A DNA stretch of 64,000 nucleotides from Actinoplanes regularis (GTDB taxonomy: Bacteria > Actinomycetota > Actinomycetes > Mycobacteriales > Micromonosporaceae): positions 992,001 to 1,056,000 of the forward strand of contig NZ_FZNR01000001.1 of assembly GCF_900188005.1 (NCBI RefSeq), given 5' to 3'. The position numbers and the translations under genes are program-made. How positions within the stretch are numbered: position 1 is the first letter of the stretch; every line of letters begins with the position of its first letter. Under the pieces are notes generated by a model. It worked only from the letters and a program-made list of their open reading frames with translations, searched no databases and had not been told where the DNA came from. This document shows positions 28,645 through 37,840 of the stretch, piece by piece.

Positions 28645-29152
28645 CCTCCGCTTCCTCCTCCTCGTCCTCCGGAGCCATCTCGATCAGCTCGTAGAGCGTG
28701 CTCTGCACCCGCTGGGCGTGCGGCACCCCGGACAGCCGGGCGCTCTGCTCGCCGATCGAGTCGATCACCAGCGTGCCGGTCCCGAAGACCCGGTCCAGCA
28801 GCGACTGCGTCAGCGTGTGATCGTTCACCCGGTTCAGCGGCAGGTCCCGCCGGACCCGGACGAGAAGGCCCTGCTGGGTCAGGATCCGCTCGGTGGTCAG
28901 CACGTAGTGCGTGCACCGCCACTCGGCCAGCGGATGCACGCCGTAGCGGAGCCCGTTGTAGAGCATGATCGCGGCGACCAGCCCGAGCCCGATCCGGCCG
29001 CCCTCGTTCTCCGGCAGCAGCACCCAGGCCAGGATCATGGCGGCCACGGCCAGCACGACCACCAGAACCGGCCCGACCATCGACCTGCCGTGCGGACGCA
29101 GGTGGAGGACGACCTCCTCCTGGTCCGAGAGAACATCCGCCGGGAACGCCAC
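28634..29152 (-). CDS. PH-domain (bPH2/DUF304) membrane protein
   Basis: 172 residues. After EEVVLHLRPHGRSM come two membrane helices (VGPVLVVVLAVAAMILAWVLL and IGLGLVAAIMLYNGLRYG), then the bacterial PH domain: YVLTTERILTQQGLLVRVRRDLPLNRVNDHTLTQSLLDRVFGTG...IDSIGEQ, which is diagnostic of bPH2. GTG 29152 has TACGCT 6 nt upstream, inside the end of birA. Function unknown; such proteins bind membranes or assemble complexes. Confidence 0.85.
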   Translation of the reverse strand: MAFPADVLSDQEEVVLHLRPHGRSMVGPVLVVVLAVAAMILAWVLLPENEGGRIGLGLVAAIMLYNGLRYGVHPLAEWRCTHYVLTTERILTQQGLLVRVRRDLPLNRVNDHTLTQSLLDRVFGTGTLVIDSIGEQSARLSGVPHAQRVQSTLYELIEMAPEDEEEEAEVSS

Positions 29153-29156
29153 GCGG

Positions 29157-30011
29157 TCAGCGTACGTGCAGCACATCACCCGCTGAGACGCGATGCTCGA
29201 CAGCATCCACCGTACGGATCACGAGTTGCCCGTCCCGGTCCACGGTGACGGCCTCGCCGGTCAGCTCGCCACCGCCGGGCAGCAGCACCCGCACGTCACG
29301 GCCGATCGTCGCGCACCGCCGCCGGTACTCGCCGAGCAGCCCGCACATCTCGGCGTCGCCGCTGGCCTCACGCCAGCCCGTGTACCAGCGCTCCAGACCA
29401 CGCAGCAGCCCCCGCAGCAGCGGATCCCGATCCTGGGTCTCCGCACCGGCCAGGTGCAGCGAGGTGGCCGGCAGCCCGGTGGTCTCCGGCAGTTCCTCGG
29501 CGCGAGTGCTCACGTTCAGCCCGATCCCGACCACGATCGCGTCGCCGGCCACCTCGGCCAGGATGCCGGCGCACTTGCGGTCCCCGACCAGCAGGTCGTT
29601 CGGCCACTTCAGCGCTGCGTCGACGCCGGCCACCCGGGTCACCGCCTCGGCCAGCGCCACCCCGGCCAGCAACGGCAACCAGCCGAACACCCCGGGGCCG
29701 GCGGCCGGCCAGTCGCGGTCCGGCACCGGCGTGCCGGGGCGCAGCAGCACGCTCACGGTCAGCCCGGCGCGGGCCGGGCTGAGCCACTGCCGATCCCGCC
29801 GGCCGCGGCCGGCGACCTGCCGCTCCGCGACGACGACCAAGCCCTCCGGTGCGTCCTGCCGGGCCGCCTCGGCGGCGTCCGCGTTCGTGGAGCCGGTCTC
29901 GGTGCGTACGTCGATCCGTGACCAGAGGGCGCCGGGCTGCACCAGGGCGCGGGTCAGCGCGCGCTCGGAGAGCGGCGGACGGTCCAGATCGGTGTACCCG
30001 GAAGCGGCCAT
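29157..30011 (-). CDS. birA: Biotin-[acetyl-CoA-carboxylase] ligase
   Basis: 284 residues, a class I enzyme without a DNA-binding domain. TGSTNADAAEAA, the biotinyl-AMP loop AERQVAGRGRRDRQW (GRGRxG variant), ALKWPNDLLVGDRKCAGIL and VVGIGLNVS are conserved. It should biotinylate the Lys of AccA3 at 42.1 kb. In actinobacteria birA commonly borders accD5, as it does here apart from one intervening gene. ATG 30011 follows TAAGCT by 6 nt. Confidence 0.94.
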   Translation of the reverse strand: MAASGYTDLDRPPLSERALTRALVQPGALWSRIDVRTETGSTNADAAEAARQDAPEGLVVVAERQVAGRGRRDRQWLSPARAGLTVSVLLRPGTPVPDRDWPAAGPGVFGWLPLLAGVALAEAVTRVAGVDAALKWPNDLLVGDRKCAGILAEVAGDAIVVGIGLNVSTRAEELPETTGLPATSLHLAGAETQDRDPLLRGLLRGLERWYTGWREASGDAEMCGLLGEYRRRCATIGRDVRVLLPGGGELTGEAVTVDRDGQLVIRTVDAVEHRVSAGDVLHVR

Positions 30012-30017
30012 CCCGGC

Positions 30018-30023
30018 AGCTTA
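30018..30023 (-). promoter_or_regulatory. -10 TAAGCT of birA
   Basis: Minus-strand hexamer 6 nt before ATG 30011. Confidence 0.55.
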
Positions 30024-30084
30024 TGCCCTGTCCCCGGGGCGGCCGGCTCGCAGGGGTTCGGCTGTTCCGGGCGATGCGCGGGCT

Positions 30085-30180
30085 CAGCCATGCGGGCCGG
30101 CGTGAGGCGAGTCCGGCTCAGCCCTCTGTGCCGGCGGAGAACGAGTTCGGCTCAGCCGTACGGGCCGGCCGAGTGGCGGC
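30085..30180 (-). repeat. About 34-bp degenerate repeats around a stop codon
   Basis: On the minus strand GCCGGCCCGTACGGCTGAGC, GCCGGCACAGAGGGCTGAGC and GCCGGCCCGCATGGCTGAGC recur at about 34-bp steps, each including TGA. The first includes the stop of the repeat-protein gene, so its 3' end appears duplicated. Confidence 0.6.
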
Positions 30181-31786
30181 TGATGTAGGACGAGTCCGGC
30201 TCGGCCGCGGGGGCCGGGCGGGGGCGCGGTCGCGGTCGCGGGCCACGGTCGTGCGGCGGTTCGAGGTCGGCGGCGTGGTGGCTGCGGCCCGTCGACCTGT
30301 TCCAGGACGGCTCCGCACCGACTTCTCCGAGATGTGCGTGGCCGCGGCCCTGCTCGTCGCGAGCCGCCCAGGTGCGGGGCAGCCGGATCTGGTGGTCGTG
30401 GTCCGGAACGCGCGGCTGCCAGGCCGGCATCAGGGTGGTGGGCTCGGCGGCCTGCACCGGGGTCAGATCAAAACCGGTCACCGGCCCGTAGTCGGGCACG
30501 GCTGGGAGGCGCTCCACCAGGATCGGCCAGCCATAGCCGCGGGCCGACGGCTCCGGGTCGGCGTAGAGCTCGTCGGGGACCGGGGTCCAGTAGTCACCGG
30601 CGGCTGGACGGTCGTCCAGGTCGCGATAGTGCGGGCGGACCCAGCCATCGATCCGATCGCCGTGGGGGCGGGTGGAACGATCGGCCCGATCGCCGTGGGC
30701 ACGGGCGGAGCGATCGATCGGATCGCTGTAGGCATGGGCGGAACGATCGATCGGATCGCTGTAGACGTGGACGGAGCGATCGATCGGATCGCTGTAGGCA
30801 TGGGCGGAACGATCGATCGGATCGCTGTAGGCGCGGGCGGAACGATCGATCGGGGCGGGGCGGGGCGAACCGGAGAAGCGGACGTACCGCTCGTCGACCG
30901 GTTGATCGTCGCCGGCGACGGTCCAGCCGGGCTCCGCCGTCTCCTGGCTGGGTGGCGGACCCGCCCGCCAGGCGGTGTTGTCGATGTACCGGGAGTCCTC
31001 ACCGGACGGGTCGCCCAGCGGGCTGTCCGTGCGGGCATGCGCCGGAGCGACCTCGGGGCGGTGGTCGTCGTAGCCGGGATCCCTCGGATAGTCGTAGCCG
31101 CGCCCGCCCTCGGGAGTGTTGTGCTCCTCCTCGACGATGGCCTGGTTCTCGTACCAGGAATGGGGTGCGTGGCCGGCGGCCCCGTCGTCACGCCAGGAGG
31201 TCTCGCCCTGCTGCTCCCCCGGCCTGACCCCGTCGCCGTGCCAGGAGGTCCCGGCACGCTGCTCACCGGGCCAGGCCGCGTCGCGATGCCAGGAGGTCTC
31301 GCCTTGCTGCTCGCCGGACCAGGCCGCGTCGTCGTGGCGGGCCGGAACCGCGTCGTAGCGGGCCGGAACCGCGTCGTCGTGGCGGGCCGGGACCGCGTGT
31401 TCCTGCCGTGGCCCGCCGCCGTACTCGTCCTCGTCGGCCAGGCCGATCGAGGCGAGACCGGCGCCGCGTGCGGCGCGCACGGAGCGGCCGCTGAGGGCGG
31501 CCGCCAGCCGGCGCCCGCGGCCCGGCTCGTCCGCCCCGGCCGCCTCGTCCTCCTGGCGGAGTTCGAGCTCCGGCGGCGTGTGCACCGGTTCCACCGGGCG
31601 ACGGCGGCCGGGCGCCGACGCTCCGCGGGAACGTTGCTCACCAGCGTCGCCGCCGCCGAACAGCACGGCGCGAAAACTGATCAACGTGGCGAGGCCCCCC
31701 GCGATGAAAGCGAGCCCGGCCGCGGTCATCCAGTTCGTCACGTGAGTCGTAACGAATGGGGCAACGGGTATGAAACGGACGCGCAT
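30152..31786 (-). CDS. Single-pass protein with 11-residue tandem repeats
   Basis: 544 residues. One membrane helix near the N-terminus (NWMTAAGLAFIAGGLATLISF), then a long disordered part. This holds PARHDDAV-type repeats, three GEQQGETSWHRDAAWP-like 17-residue units, and about seven 11-residue units of the form DRSAHAYSDPI, before an Arg-Pro-rich end (RPRPRPRP). No enzyme domain is recognised. GGAGG precedes ATG 31786. It lies between birA and the divergent accD5. Probably an envelope-associated, low-complexity protein; function unknown. Confidence 0.65.
   Translation of the reverse strand: MRVRFIPVAPFVTTHVTNWMTAAGLAFIAGGLATLISFRAVLFGGGDAGEQRSRGASAPGRRRPVEPVHTPPELELRQEDEAAGADEPGRGRRLAAALSGRSVRAARGAGLASIGLADEDEYGGGPRQEHAVPARHDDAVPARYDAVPARHDDAAWSGEQQGETSWHRDAAWPGEQRAGTSWHGDGVRPGEQQGETSWRDDGAAGHAPHSWYENQAIVEEEHNTPEGGRGYDYPRDPGYDDHRPEVAPAHARTDSPLGDPSGEDSRYIDNTAWRAGPPPSQETAEPGWTVAGDDQPVDERYVRFSGSPRPAPIDRSARAYSDPIDRSAHAYSDPIDRSVHVYSDPIDRSAHAYSDPIDRSARAHGDRADRSTRPHGDRIDGWVRPHYRDLDDRPAAGDYWTPVPDELYADPEPSARGYGWPILVERLPAVPDYGPVTGFDLTPVQAAEPTTLMPAWQPRVPDHDHQIRLPRTWAARDEQGRGHAHLGEVGAEPSWNRSTGRSHHAADLEPPHDRGPRPRPRPRPAPAAEPDSSYISRHSAGPYG
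30642..30856. repeat. 33-bp coding tandem repeat, about 6.5 copies
   Basis: Units of the form GATCGATCGGATCGCTGTAG followed by a 13-bp GC-rich part recur every 33 bp in frame with the 544-residue gene. The central four copies are nearly identical, the outer ones degenerate, suggesting recent slippage or unequal crossing-over. Confidence 0.9.
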
Positions 31787-31861
31787 TGACAGCCTCCGCG
31801 TGCAACATGAGCGCGGCTACGATCATCAGGAGTGCATCGCCGCCCGCATGTGGAGACCATC

Positions 31862-33433
31862 GTGACAACGCAGCCCGACATCCACACCACCGCCGGTAAG
31901 CTCGCGGACCTCGCGAACCGCTCCGAGGAGGCGGTCAACGCGGGCTCTGCCCGAGCCGTCGAGAAACAGCACGCGCGCGGTAAGAAGACCGCCCGGGAAC
32001 GCATCGAGCTGCTGCTCGACAAGGACTCCTTCGTCGAGCTGGACGAGCTGGCCCGGCACCGGTCCACCGCCTTCGGCCTGGAGCGGAACCGGCCGTACGG
32101 CGACGGCGTGGTGACCGGGCACGGCACCGTCGACGGTCGCCAGGTCTGCGTGTTCTCACAGGACTTCACGGTCTTCGGCGGCTCGCTCGGCGAGGTCTTC
32201 GGCGAGAAGATCGTCAAGGTGCTCGATCTGGCCATGAAGACCGGCTGCCCGATCATCGGGATCAACGACTCCGGCGGCGCCCGGATCCAGGAGGGCGTGG
32301 TCGCGCTCGGCCTCTACGCCGACATCTTCTTCCGCAACGTCCGGGCCAGCGGCGTCATCCCGCAGATCTCGCTGATCATGGGGCCGTGCGCGGGCGGTGC
32401 GGTCTACTCCCCCGCGATCACCGACTTCACCGTGATGGTCGATCAGACCTCGCACATGTTCATCACCGGGCCGGACGTGATCAAGACGGTCACCGGCGAA
32501 GAGGTCGGCATGGAGGAGCTGGGCGGGGCGCGCACCCACAACACCCGCAGCGGCAACGCGCACTACCTGGCCTCCGACGAGGAGGACGCGATCGACTACG
32601 TACGGGCGCTGCTGTCGTACCTGCCCAGCAACAACCTGGACGAGCCGGTCGTCTACGAGGAGGCCGCGGACCTCGCGGCCGGCAACGCCGACCTGGCCCT
32701 GGACACCCTGGTGCCGGACTCACCGAACCAGCCGTACGACATCAAGACCGTGGTCGAGACGGTGGTCGAGGACTTCCTCGAGGTGCAGCCGCTCTACGCG
32801 CAGAACATCGTGGTCGGCTTCGGCCGGGTCGAGGGACGGCCGGTCGGCGTCGTGGCGAACCAGCCGATGCACTTCGCCGGCACGCTCGACATCGCGGCCA
32901 GCGAGAAGGCGGCGCGGTTCGTGCGCACCTGCGACGCGTTCAACATCCCGGTGCTGACCTTCGTGGACGTGCCCGGCTTCCTGCCCGGCACCGGCCAGGA
33001 GTGGGACGGGATCATCCGGCGCGGGGCCAAACTGATCTACGCGTACGCCGAGGCGACCGTCCCGAAGGTCACCGTGATCACCCGGAAGGCGTACGGCGGG
33101 GCGTACGACGTGATGGGGTCCAAGCACATCGGCGCCGACATGAACTTCGCCTGGCCGACCGCGCAGATCGCGGTGATGGGGGCGCAGGGCGCGGTCAACA
33201 TCCTGTACCGGGGCGAGCTGGCCACGGCCGAGGACCCGGCGGCGCGGCGGGCCGAGCTGGTCACGGAGTACGAGGACACGCTCGCCAACCCCTACATCGC
33301 GGCGGAGCGGGGCTATGTCGACGCGGTGATCCGGCCGTCGGACACCCGCGCTCAGGTCACCCGTGCCCTGCGGATGCTTCGCACCAAGCGGGAGACCCTG
33401 CCGCCGAAGAAGCACGGCAACATCCCGCTCTGA
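31862..33433 (+). CDS. accD5: Acyl-CoA carboxylase beta (carboxyltransferase) subunit
   Basis: 523 residues. Biotin-dependent carboxyltransferase: [18 protein letters not shown], the first oxyanion region [30 protein letters not shown], then [33 protein letters not shown] and [18 protein letters not shown] in the second crotonase fold. It uses carboxybiotin from AccA3 to carboxylate propionyl- or acetyl-CoA; similarity to AccD5/PccB is strong by eye but not measured. GTG 31862 has GGAG 8 nt upstream. Partners accE and accA3 lie 4 and 9 kb downstream. Confidence 0.94.
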   Translation: MTTQPDIHTTAGKLADLANRSEEAVNAGSARAVEKQHARGKKTARERIELLLDKDSFVELDELARHRSTAFGLERNRPYGDGVVTGHGTVDGRQVCVFSQDFTVFGGSLGEVFGEKIVKVLDLAMKTGCPIIGINDSGGARIQEGVVALGLYADIFFRNVRASGVIPQISLIMGPCAGGAVYSPAITDFTVMVDQTSHMFITGPDVIKTVTGEEVGMEELGGARTHNTRSGNAHYLASDEEDAIDYVRALLSYLPSNNLDEPVVYEEAADLAAGNADLALDTLVPDSPNQPYDIKTVVETVVEDFLEVQPLYAQNIVVGFGRVEGRPVGVVANQPMHFAGTLDIAASEKAARFVRTCDAFNIPVLTFVDVPGFLPGTGQEWDGIIRRGAKLIYAYAEATVPKVTVITRKAYGGAYDVMGSKHIGADMNFAWPTAQIAVMGAQGAVNILYRGELATAEDPAARRAELVTEYEDTLANPYIAAERGYVDAVIRPSDTRAQVTRALRMLRTKRETLPPKKHGNIPL

Positions 33434-33443
33434 TCCGCGCGGC

Positions 33444-34178
33444 TCAGATGCTCGCCGGCAGCCACTGGCCGGCGAGCAGGAACGTGCCGATGACCAGCGC
33501 GCCCAGGTTCACCACCAGGAAAACGCCGACCCAGAAGAGCGCCGGCACATGCGTGATCCGGGCCAACTGGTCCGGGTCCGAGTCGCGCATCCGGCCGCGG
33601 CCGCGCAGGCTCTGCAGCTCGAAGACCGGGCGCACCCCGCCGAACAGCAGGAACCAGACGCCCGCGTACGCGAAAGCGGACTGCACCTCCGGCGACGCAT
33701 ACCAGGACACCGCGAACACGATCGCGCCGGTGACCAGCAGCGAGATCACCCCGAACAGGTTCCGGATGTTGATCAGCATGAGCAGCAGCAGCGCAACGGC
33801 CAGCCAGAGCAGCAGCGTGATCCGGTTACCGCCGAGCAGCCACGCGCCCAGCACCCCGACCAGCGACGGCGCGATGTATCCGCCGAGCAGGGTCAGAATC
33901 ATCCCGAAACCGGTCGGCCGGCCGGACGACAAGGTCAGGCCGGATGTGTCGAACTCCAGCCGGATGCCCCGCAACCGGCGGCCGGTCAGCAGCGCGAACA
34001 GGGCATGGCCACCCTCGTGCGCGATGGTCACCGCGTTCCGCGCCACCCGCCAGGCCGGCCGGAACGCCACCGCGAGCAAGCCCGCGACCGCGGTCAGGGC
34101 AACCACCAACCCGGGCGGGTCGGGCTGCGCGCCGAGAAGTTGGTCCCACAGGTCGCTCACACCGTCGATCGACAACAC
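33444..34178 (-). CDS. M50-type (site-2 protease-like) membrane metallopeptidase
   Basis: 244 residues with about six membrane helices. IAHEGGHALFALLTGRRLRGI contains the HExxH zinc motif, and the LTLLGGYIAPSLVG helix resembles the following M50 segment; a distal NIRNLFGVISLL supplies a possible ND/NP-like position. It matches the actinobacterial M50B-like group. GTG 34178 follows TACAGT by 7 nt. Its 3' end contains the accD5 hairpin. Substrate unknown. Confidence 0.83.
   Translation of the reverse strand: MLSIDGVSDLWDQLLGAQPDPPGLVVALTAVAGLLAVAFRPAWRVARNAVTIAHEGGHALFALLTGRRLRGIRLEFDTSGLTLSSGRPTGFGMILTLLGGYIAPSLVGVLGAWLLGGNRITLLLWLAVALLLLMLINIRNLFGVISLLVTGAIVFAVSWYASPEVQSAFAYAGVWFLLFGGVRPVFELQSLRGRGRMRDSDPDQLARITHVPALFWVGVFLVVNLGALVIGTFLLAGQWLPASI
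33450..33477. terminator. Hairpin at convergent accD5 / M50 ends
   Basis: GCTCGCCGGC (33450-33459) pairs with GCCGGCGAGC (33468-33477), loop 8 nt. It is 16 nt past the accD5 stop and inside the last codons of the M50 gene. Confidence 0.55.
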
Positions 34179-34185
34179 GCCGGGG

Positions 34186-34191
34186 ACTGTA
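34186..34191 (-). promoter_or_regulatory. -10 TACAGT of the M50 gene
   Basis: Minus-strand hexamer 7 nt before GTG 34178. Confidence 0.5.
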
Positions 34192-34333
34192 GCCGATCCC
34201 GCTAGAAGTCGCGTCGCACCGACTGTCGTCGCAAATCAAAACGTTCAGTCAAAACACGATTTCGGCGTACGACAGGAAGGCGCGATTTCCGCCGGCAGCG
34301 CGCGCCGCGAGGCGATTCCGGTGCGGCCGCGGG

Positions 34334-34549
34334 TCAGGCGCGGCGCCGGAACTCGGCCTTCGCCGGAGCCGGGGCGCGCCGGCCGAGACTCCGTGCCGCA
34401 TAGACGCCACCGGCCGCGATCAGCAATCCTGCGATGATCAGCAGTACCAGGGCCGGGCCGGCGGCGGTCGCGATGATCCCGACGTCGGCGAGGGCGACGA
34501 GCATCCACAGGGCGACTGTGGGCTTACCGCCGTGCGGTCGGCAGTTCAT
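34334..34549 (-). CDS. Small two-helix membrane protein
   Basis: 71 residues: MNCRPHGGKPTVALWM, then two adjacent hydrophobic segments (LVALADVGIIATAAG, LVLLIIAGLLIAAGGVY) and a basic C-terminus. GGAGGT precedes ATG 34549 at good distance, which supports a real small gene over the longer frame from 34606. Function unknown. Confidence 0.65.
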   Translation of the reverse strand: MNCRPHGGKPTVALWMLVALADVGIIATAAGPALVLLIIAGLLIAAGGVYAARSLGRRAPAPAKAEFRRRA

Positions 34550-34566
34550 GACGTACCTCCATCCGT

Positions 34567-34600
34567 GATTCCCGGCAACTACCCACGTTGCCGAGAAATC
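34567..34600 (-). terminator. Hairpin downstream of kinase gene
   Basis: GGCAAC (34574-34579) pairs with GTTGCC (34587-34592), extended by flanking GATT/AAATC. It lies 32 nt past the kinase stop, or in the leader of the small membrane protein gene. Confidence 0.45.
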
Positions 34601-34631
34601 ACGCATGTGGTTCGCGTTTCCCGCCGTGCGT

Positions 34632-37397
34632 TCAGCCCACCTTGAAGCCGGCGAGGACTCCGGCGAGGTCCTTCTGCGATGCGTTCCAGTCGTCTTCCAT
34701 GGTGTACCAGCGGATCTGGTAGACCGTGCCGCCGACCCTGAAGCCGCGCACCAGGACCCGCTGCTTCCCGCCGTTGCTGGTGCTGCGGTAGTACTGCCAG
34801 TCGGCGGCCGGCCGGCCCTGGTAGGTGGTCTGCTCGAGGCTGATCTGCTGCTGGAACCCGGACGGCCGCGGGTTCAGCGGGAACATCGACGCCGGATCCT
34901 CGTCGCCGGCGTACCGGAAGATGTACAGCTGCCGGCCGTCCCAATCCGCCTGCTTCCCGCCGTCCCTGTTGTTGAACTGGACGTCCGCCGGCACCGCCAT
35001 CGAATAGTCGCCCAACGAGACGGTCTTCCAGCCGGCCGGGACTGTCGCCGCCGGCGCGCTGGACGCGGACGTGGCCGACGGCTTGGTCGCCGAGCTGGGG
35101 CTCCCATTGCTCGCCCCCGCCTTGCTTCCCGTCGCCGCGGGCTTGCTCGCGGCCGGGGGCGTCGCCGTCTTCTCGTCGTCGTTGCCGAACGCCTGCACCA
35201 GGATGATGCCGACCAGCAGTACGAAGGTGAGCACGATCGCCGCACCGATCACCGCCTGACGACGGGTCAGCGTGGTGCCGAAGATCGTGACGCCGTTGGA
35301 CCGGCCGCCCATCGGGCGCACCGGCATCGGCGTCCACGCCGGACGGTTCGATCGCGCGAAATCCTGGGCCGGGGGCAGTTGGTTGACCACTCGGGTGGCG
35401 CCGGCCGGCTCGTCGACCGGGGACCGGGGCACGATCGCGGTGAAGTCGACCACCGAGGTCTTGTCCTGATCGGGGGCCGAGGCGGGGCGCTGTCCCGGAG
35501 TGAGGGCGGTCGCCGGGCGCTGGGCGGCAAGGGCCTCGGCCGGTTCGGGTTCGACCGGCTCTTCGGGCGCCTTCTCCGCCGCGTCGATGGGCGCCGCCGC
35601 GGGCTCCTCGACAACCGGGGCTTCCGCCTCGGGTGTGTCCGGCGCCTCGTCCGATTCGGGCTGAACGGTTCCGGCCGGGATCGGCGCCGCTTCGCCCTCT
35701 TCAGCCGCGGCCGGCGCCGTTTCGGTCTCCTCCTGCAGCGGAGCCGGCACCGGTGTGACCTGCGCGGCGCCGCTCGTTTCGTCCTTCGCCTCCGGCTCGG
35801 CCTTCGCGGGCTCGGGCTCGGCGGGCTTCGTGGCCGGGGCCTCCACGGCCACCGGCTCGGCGGCCTCGGCCGGCTTCTGGACGTCGGCCGGCGCGGAGCT
35901 TTCGACGGCGTCAGCCGACTCCGGCGCGGCGACCACCGGGAACGCCCCGGTCGCGGCGGCGAGGGAAGCCTCGTGCTCCGGAGCTGCCAGCTTACGGCGG
36001 TTGGCGGCGACGTCGGCGGCGGTGAAACCGATCCGGGCGGTGTTCACGACCGGGGTCGTGGACGGTGCGACCGGGGTCGCCCGGCCGGGCACCGCACCCG
36101 GGCGGGTGCCATCGGGCGCGGCCGGGGGTGCCTGCCGCGCACCGGGAGGGGTGGCCGGCGGCGCCTGCCGCGCTGCCGGGGTGACCGACTCGTCGCGGAC
36201 CGGCGGCCCGTCGATCCGTGTCGGGTCCAGCCGATTCTCGCCCGGACGCGCCGGAGGAGCGGGCGGCACCGGGTTACCCACGGTGGCCCTGCCCGGCGTG
36301 AACCCGGCACGGCCGGACGCCGGCGGGATCGTCGGTCGTCCCTGAGCGTTGTTGCCCATGCTGTTGGCGCCGCTCCGCGAACGGTTCGGCACATCGCCCG
36401 GACGGGGCGTCACCGGCGGGCGCGGAGTCGGCACGACCGGGGCCGAGCCGGTGGCGGTCGCGAAACCGCTGCCCGGCAGCACCGGCGGGCCACCCGGACC
36501 GCTCGGCAGCGACGGCCGTTCCCGACCGACACCAGGACGGCGCATGGTCGGGCTCATCGGGAAGCTCAGCTTCGCGCGCCGCCCGGCGGCACGCGCCAGC
36601 AGCCGCTCCGCCTCCTCCGCGTCGATCCGGTGCGCCGGATCCTTGCGGAGCAGACCGTTGAGCACCGGCTTGAGCGGGCCGGCGTTCCGCGCCGGCGGCA
36701 CGTTCTCGGTGGCCAGCGCGGCGAGCGTGGCGATCGCGGAGGGGCGCGCGAACGGCGACTGCCCCTCGACCGCCGCGTAGAGCGTGGCCCCGAGCGACCA
36801 GAGGTCGGCACCCGGACCGGCTGTGCCGTCGCGGGCCCGCTCGGGAGCGATGTACGCCGGGGAGCCGAGGACCAGGCCGGTGCGCGTCACGTTCGGGTCA
36901 CCGGGGACGGTGGCCAGGCCGAAGTCGGTCAGGACCACCCGGCCGTCGCCGCCCATCAGCACGTTGCCCGGCTTGACGTCGCGGTGCACGACACCGGCAC
37001 GGTGCGCGGCCTTCAACGCGTTCAACACCCCGAGGCCGATCTCGGCGGTGCGAACCGCGTTGAACGGGCCGTCGGCGGCGAGCGTGTCCTGCAGCGAGCG
37101 GGACGGCACATACTCCATGACGATCCACGGGTCGGCGTCCGTACGCAGCACGTCGAAGACGCGCACCACGTTGATGTTGTTGAGACGGGCGATGGCCCGC
37201 GCCTCACGCAGGGATCGCTCGCGCATCTCCTGCCGCTCGGCGGGCGTCAGTCCGGGCGGGGGCACCAGCTCTTTGATTGCCACCTCGCGGTGCAGGACGA
37301 CATCGGTCGCCCGCCAGACGCGACCCATCCCGCCCTGACCGAGCGGCGCGATGAGCCGGTACCGATCAGCGACAATGAGCGGGGGAGAAGAAGACAT
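34632..37397 (-). CDS. Transmembrane Ser/Thr protein kinase (PknB type)
   Basis: 921 residues. Kinase domain at about 10-275: GQGGMGRVW, Lys43 equivalent in VAIKEL, catalytic loop HRDVKPGNV, DFGLATVPGD and SPAYIAPERA. A 400-residue Pro/Ala/Glu-rich linker follows, then one membrane helix (AVIGAAIVLTFVLLVGIILVQ) and an extracellular domain ending DLAGVLAGFKVG. No PASTA repeats; the sensor resembles that of the kinase at 55.2 kb. ATG 37397 follows TATTTT by 7 nt. It is divergent from accE and the T7SS-like operon, so control of those proteins is possible but unproven. Confidence 0.92.
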   Translation of the reverse strand: MSSSPPLIVADRYRLIAPLGQGGMGRVWRATDVVLHREVAIKELVPPPGLTPAERQEMRERSLREARAIARLNNINVVRVFDVLRTDADPWIVMEYVPSRSLQDTLAADGPFNAVRTAEIGLGVLNALKAAHRAGVVHRDVKPGNVLMGGDGRVVLTDFGLATVPGDPNVTRTGLVLGSPAYIAPERARDGTAGPGADLWSLGATLYAAVEGQSPFARPSAIATLAALATENVPPARNAGPLKPVLNGLLRKDPAHRIDAEEAERLLARAAGRRAKLSFPMSPTMRRPGVGRERPSLPSGPGGPPVLPGSGFATATGSAPVVPTPRPPVTPRPGDVPNRSRSGANSMGNNAQGRPTIPPASGRAGFTPGRATVGNPVPPAPPARPGENRLDPTRIDGPPVRDESVTPAARQAPPATPPGARQAPPAAPDGTRPGAVPGRATPVAPSTTPVVNTARIGFTAADVAANRRKLAAPEHEASLAAATGAFPVVAAPESADAVESSAPADVQKPAEAAEPVAVEAPATKPAEPEPAKAEPEAKDETSGAAQVTPVPAPLQEETETAPAAAEEGEAAPIPAGTVQPESDEAPDTPEAEAPVVEEPAAAPIDAAEKAPEEPVEPEPAEALAAQRPATALTPGQRPASAPDQDKTSVVDFTAIVPRSPVDEPAGATRVVNQLPPAQDFARSNRPAWTPMPVRPMGGRSNGVTIFGTTLTRRQAVIGAAIVLTFVLLVGIILVQAFGNDDEKTATPPAASKPAATGSKAGASNGSPSSATKPSATSASSAPAATVPAGWKTVSLGDYSMAVPADVQFNNRDGGKQADWDGRQLYIFRYAGDEDPASMFPLNPRPSGFQQQISLEQTTYQGRPAADWQYYRSTSNGGKQRVLVRGFRVGGTVYQIRWYTMEDDWNASQKDLAGVLAGFKVG

Positions 37398-37404
37398 CAC
37401 GCAG

Positions 37405-37410
37405 AAAATA
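37405..37410 (-). promoter_or_regulatory. -10 TATTTT of kinase gene
   Basis: Minus-strand hexamer 7 nt before ATG 37397. Confidence 0.45.
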
Positions 37411-37498
37411 CCTGGTTCTGTCGAGCGGCCGCGAATTGATCAGCCGAGTGTGGGACACGTGTCACCGGAAGCCGGGCCACCCGTCGTACGCTCGGCCA

Positions 37499-37702
37499 AT
37501 GAAAGAGGAACCGCTGGTCGGAGTCGTACGTGGAAGCCTAGACGATCATGAGCTGGCCGCCCTTGTCGCCATCCTCGCAGTTCGATCTACTTCGGTCAAT
37601 TCGGGAGCTACGCCGCGAGGCACCTCAGACTGGATCCGATCAGCGCGTCCAGCAGCGGGAACACGCTCCTGGAAATCCTCCGGCCTCCCCCACGGACGCT
37701 GA
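37499..37702 (+). CDS. accE: Acyl-CoA carboxylase epsilon subunit
   Basis: 67 residues. PLVGVVRGSLDDHELAALVA matches the conserved helix of actinobacterial AccE/PccE (PLxRVVRGNPTxEELAALVAVL), followed by a variable basic tail. Epsilon bridges or stabilises AccD5-AccA3 complexes. Its usual position is directly after accD5; here it is 4 kb away, with the M50, small membrane and kinase genes between. No strong Shine-Dalgarno sequence before ATG 37499. Confidence 0.78.
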   Translation: MKEEPLVGVVRGSLDDHELAALVAILAVRSTSVNSGATPRGTSDWIRSARPAAGTRSWKSSGLPHGR

Positions 37703-37779
37703 CGCTCCCCCTTCCCCGCCCCGGTTCCAGCTTCACCGACCGCGGTCCGAAATCCGACCACGACGCGCCGGTGGAAGCC

Positions 37780-37800
37780 TTGTCCACAGACCCTTCCACA
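37780..37800 (+). promoter_or_regulatory. Paired DnaA-box-like sites before T7SS-like operon
   Basis: TTGTCCACA (37780-37788) plus degenerate CCTTCCACA (37792-37800), the same pair seen before ogt. Intergenic, about 40 bp upstream of GTG 37841. Confidence 0.4.
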
Positions 37801-37828
37801 GGGGTCGATGTAGCGTGCCGTAAACGGT

Positions 37829-37834
37829 TAGCCT
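37829..37834 (+). promoter_or_regulatory. -10 TAGCCT of T7SS-like operon
   Basis: Ends 6 nt before GTG 37841; a leaderless start is likely. Confidence 0.5.
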
Positions 37835-37840
37835 CGCTGC

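Noticed and set aside
37436..37702. Longer version of the epsilon subunit ORF
   Set aside because: The conserved helix begins at MKEEPLVGVVRG; the extra 21 upstream codons add no family similarity.
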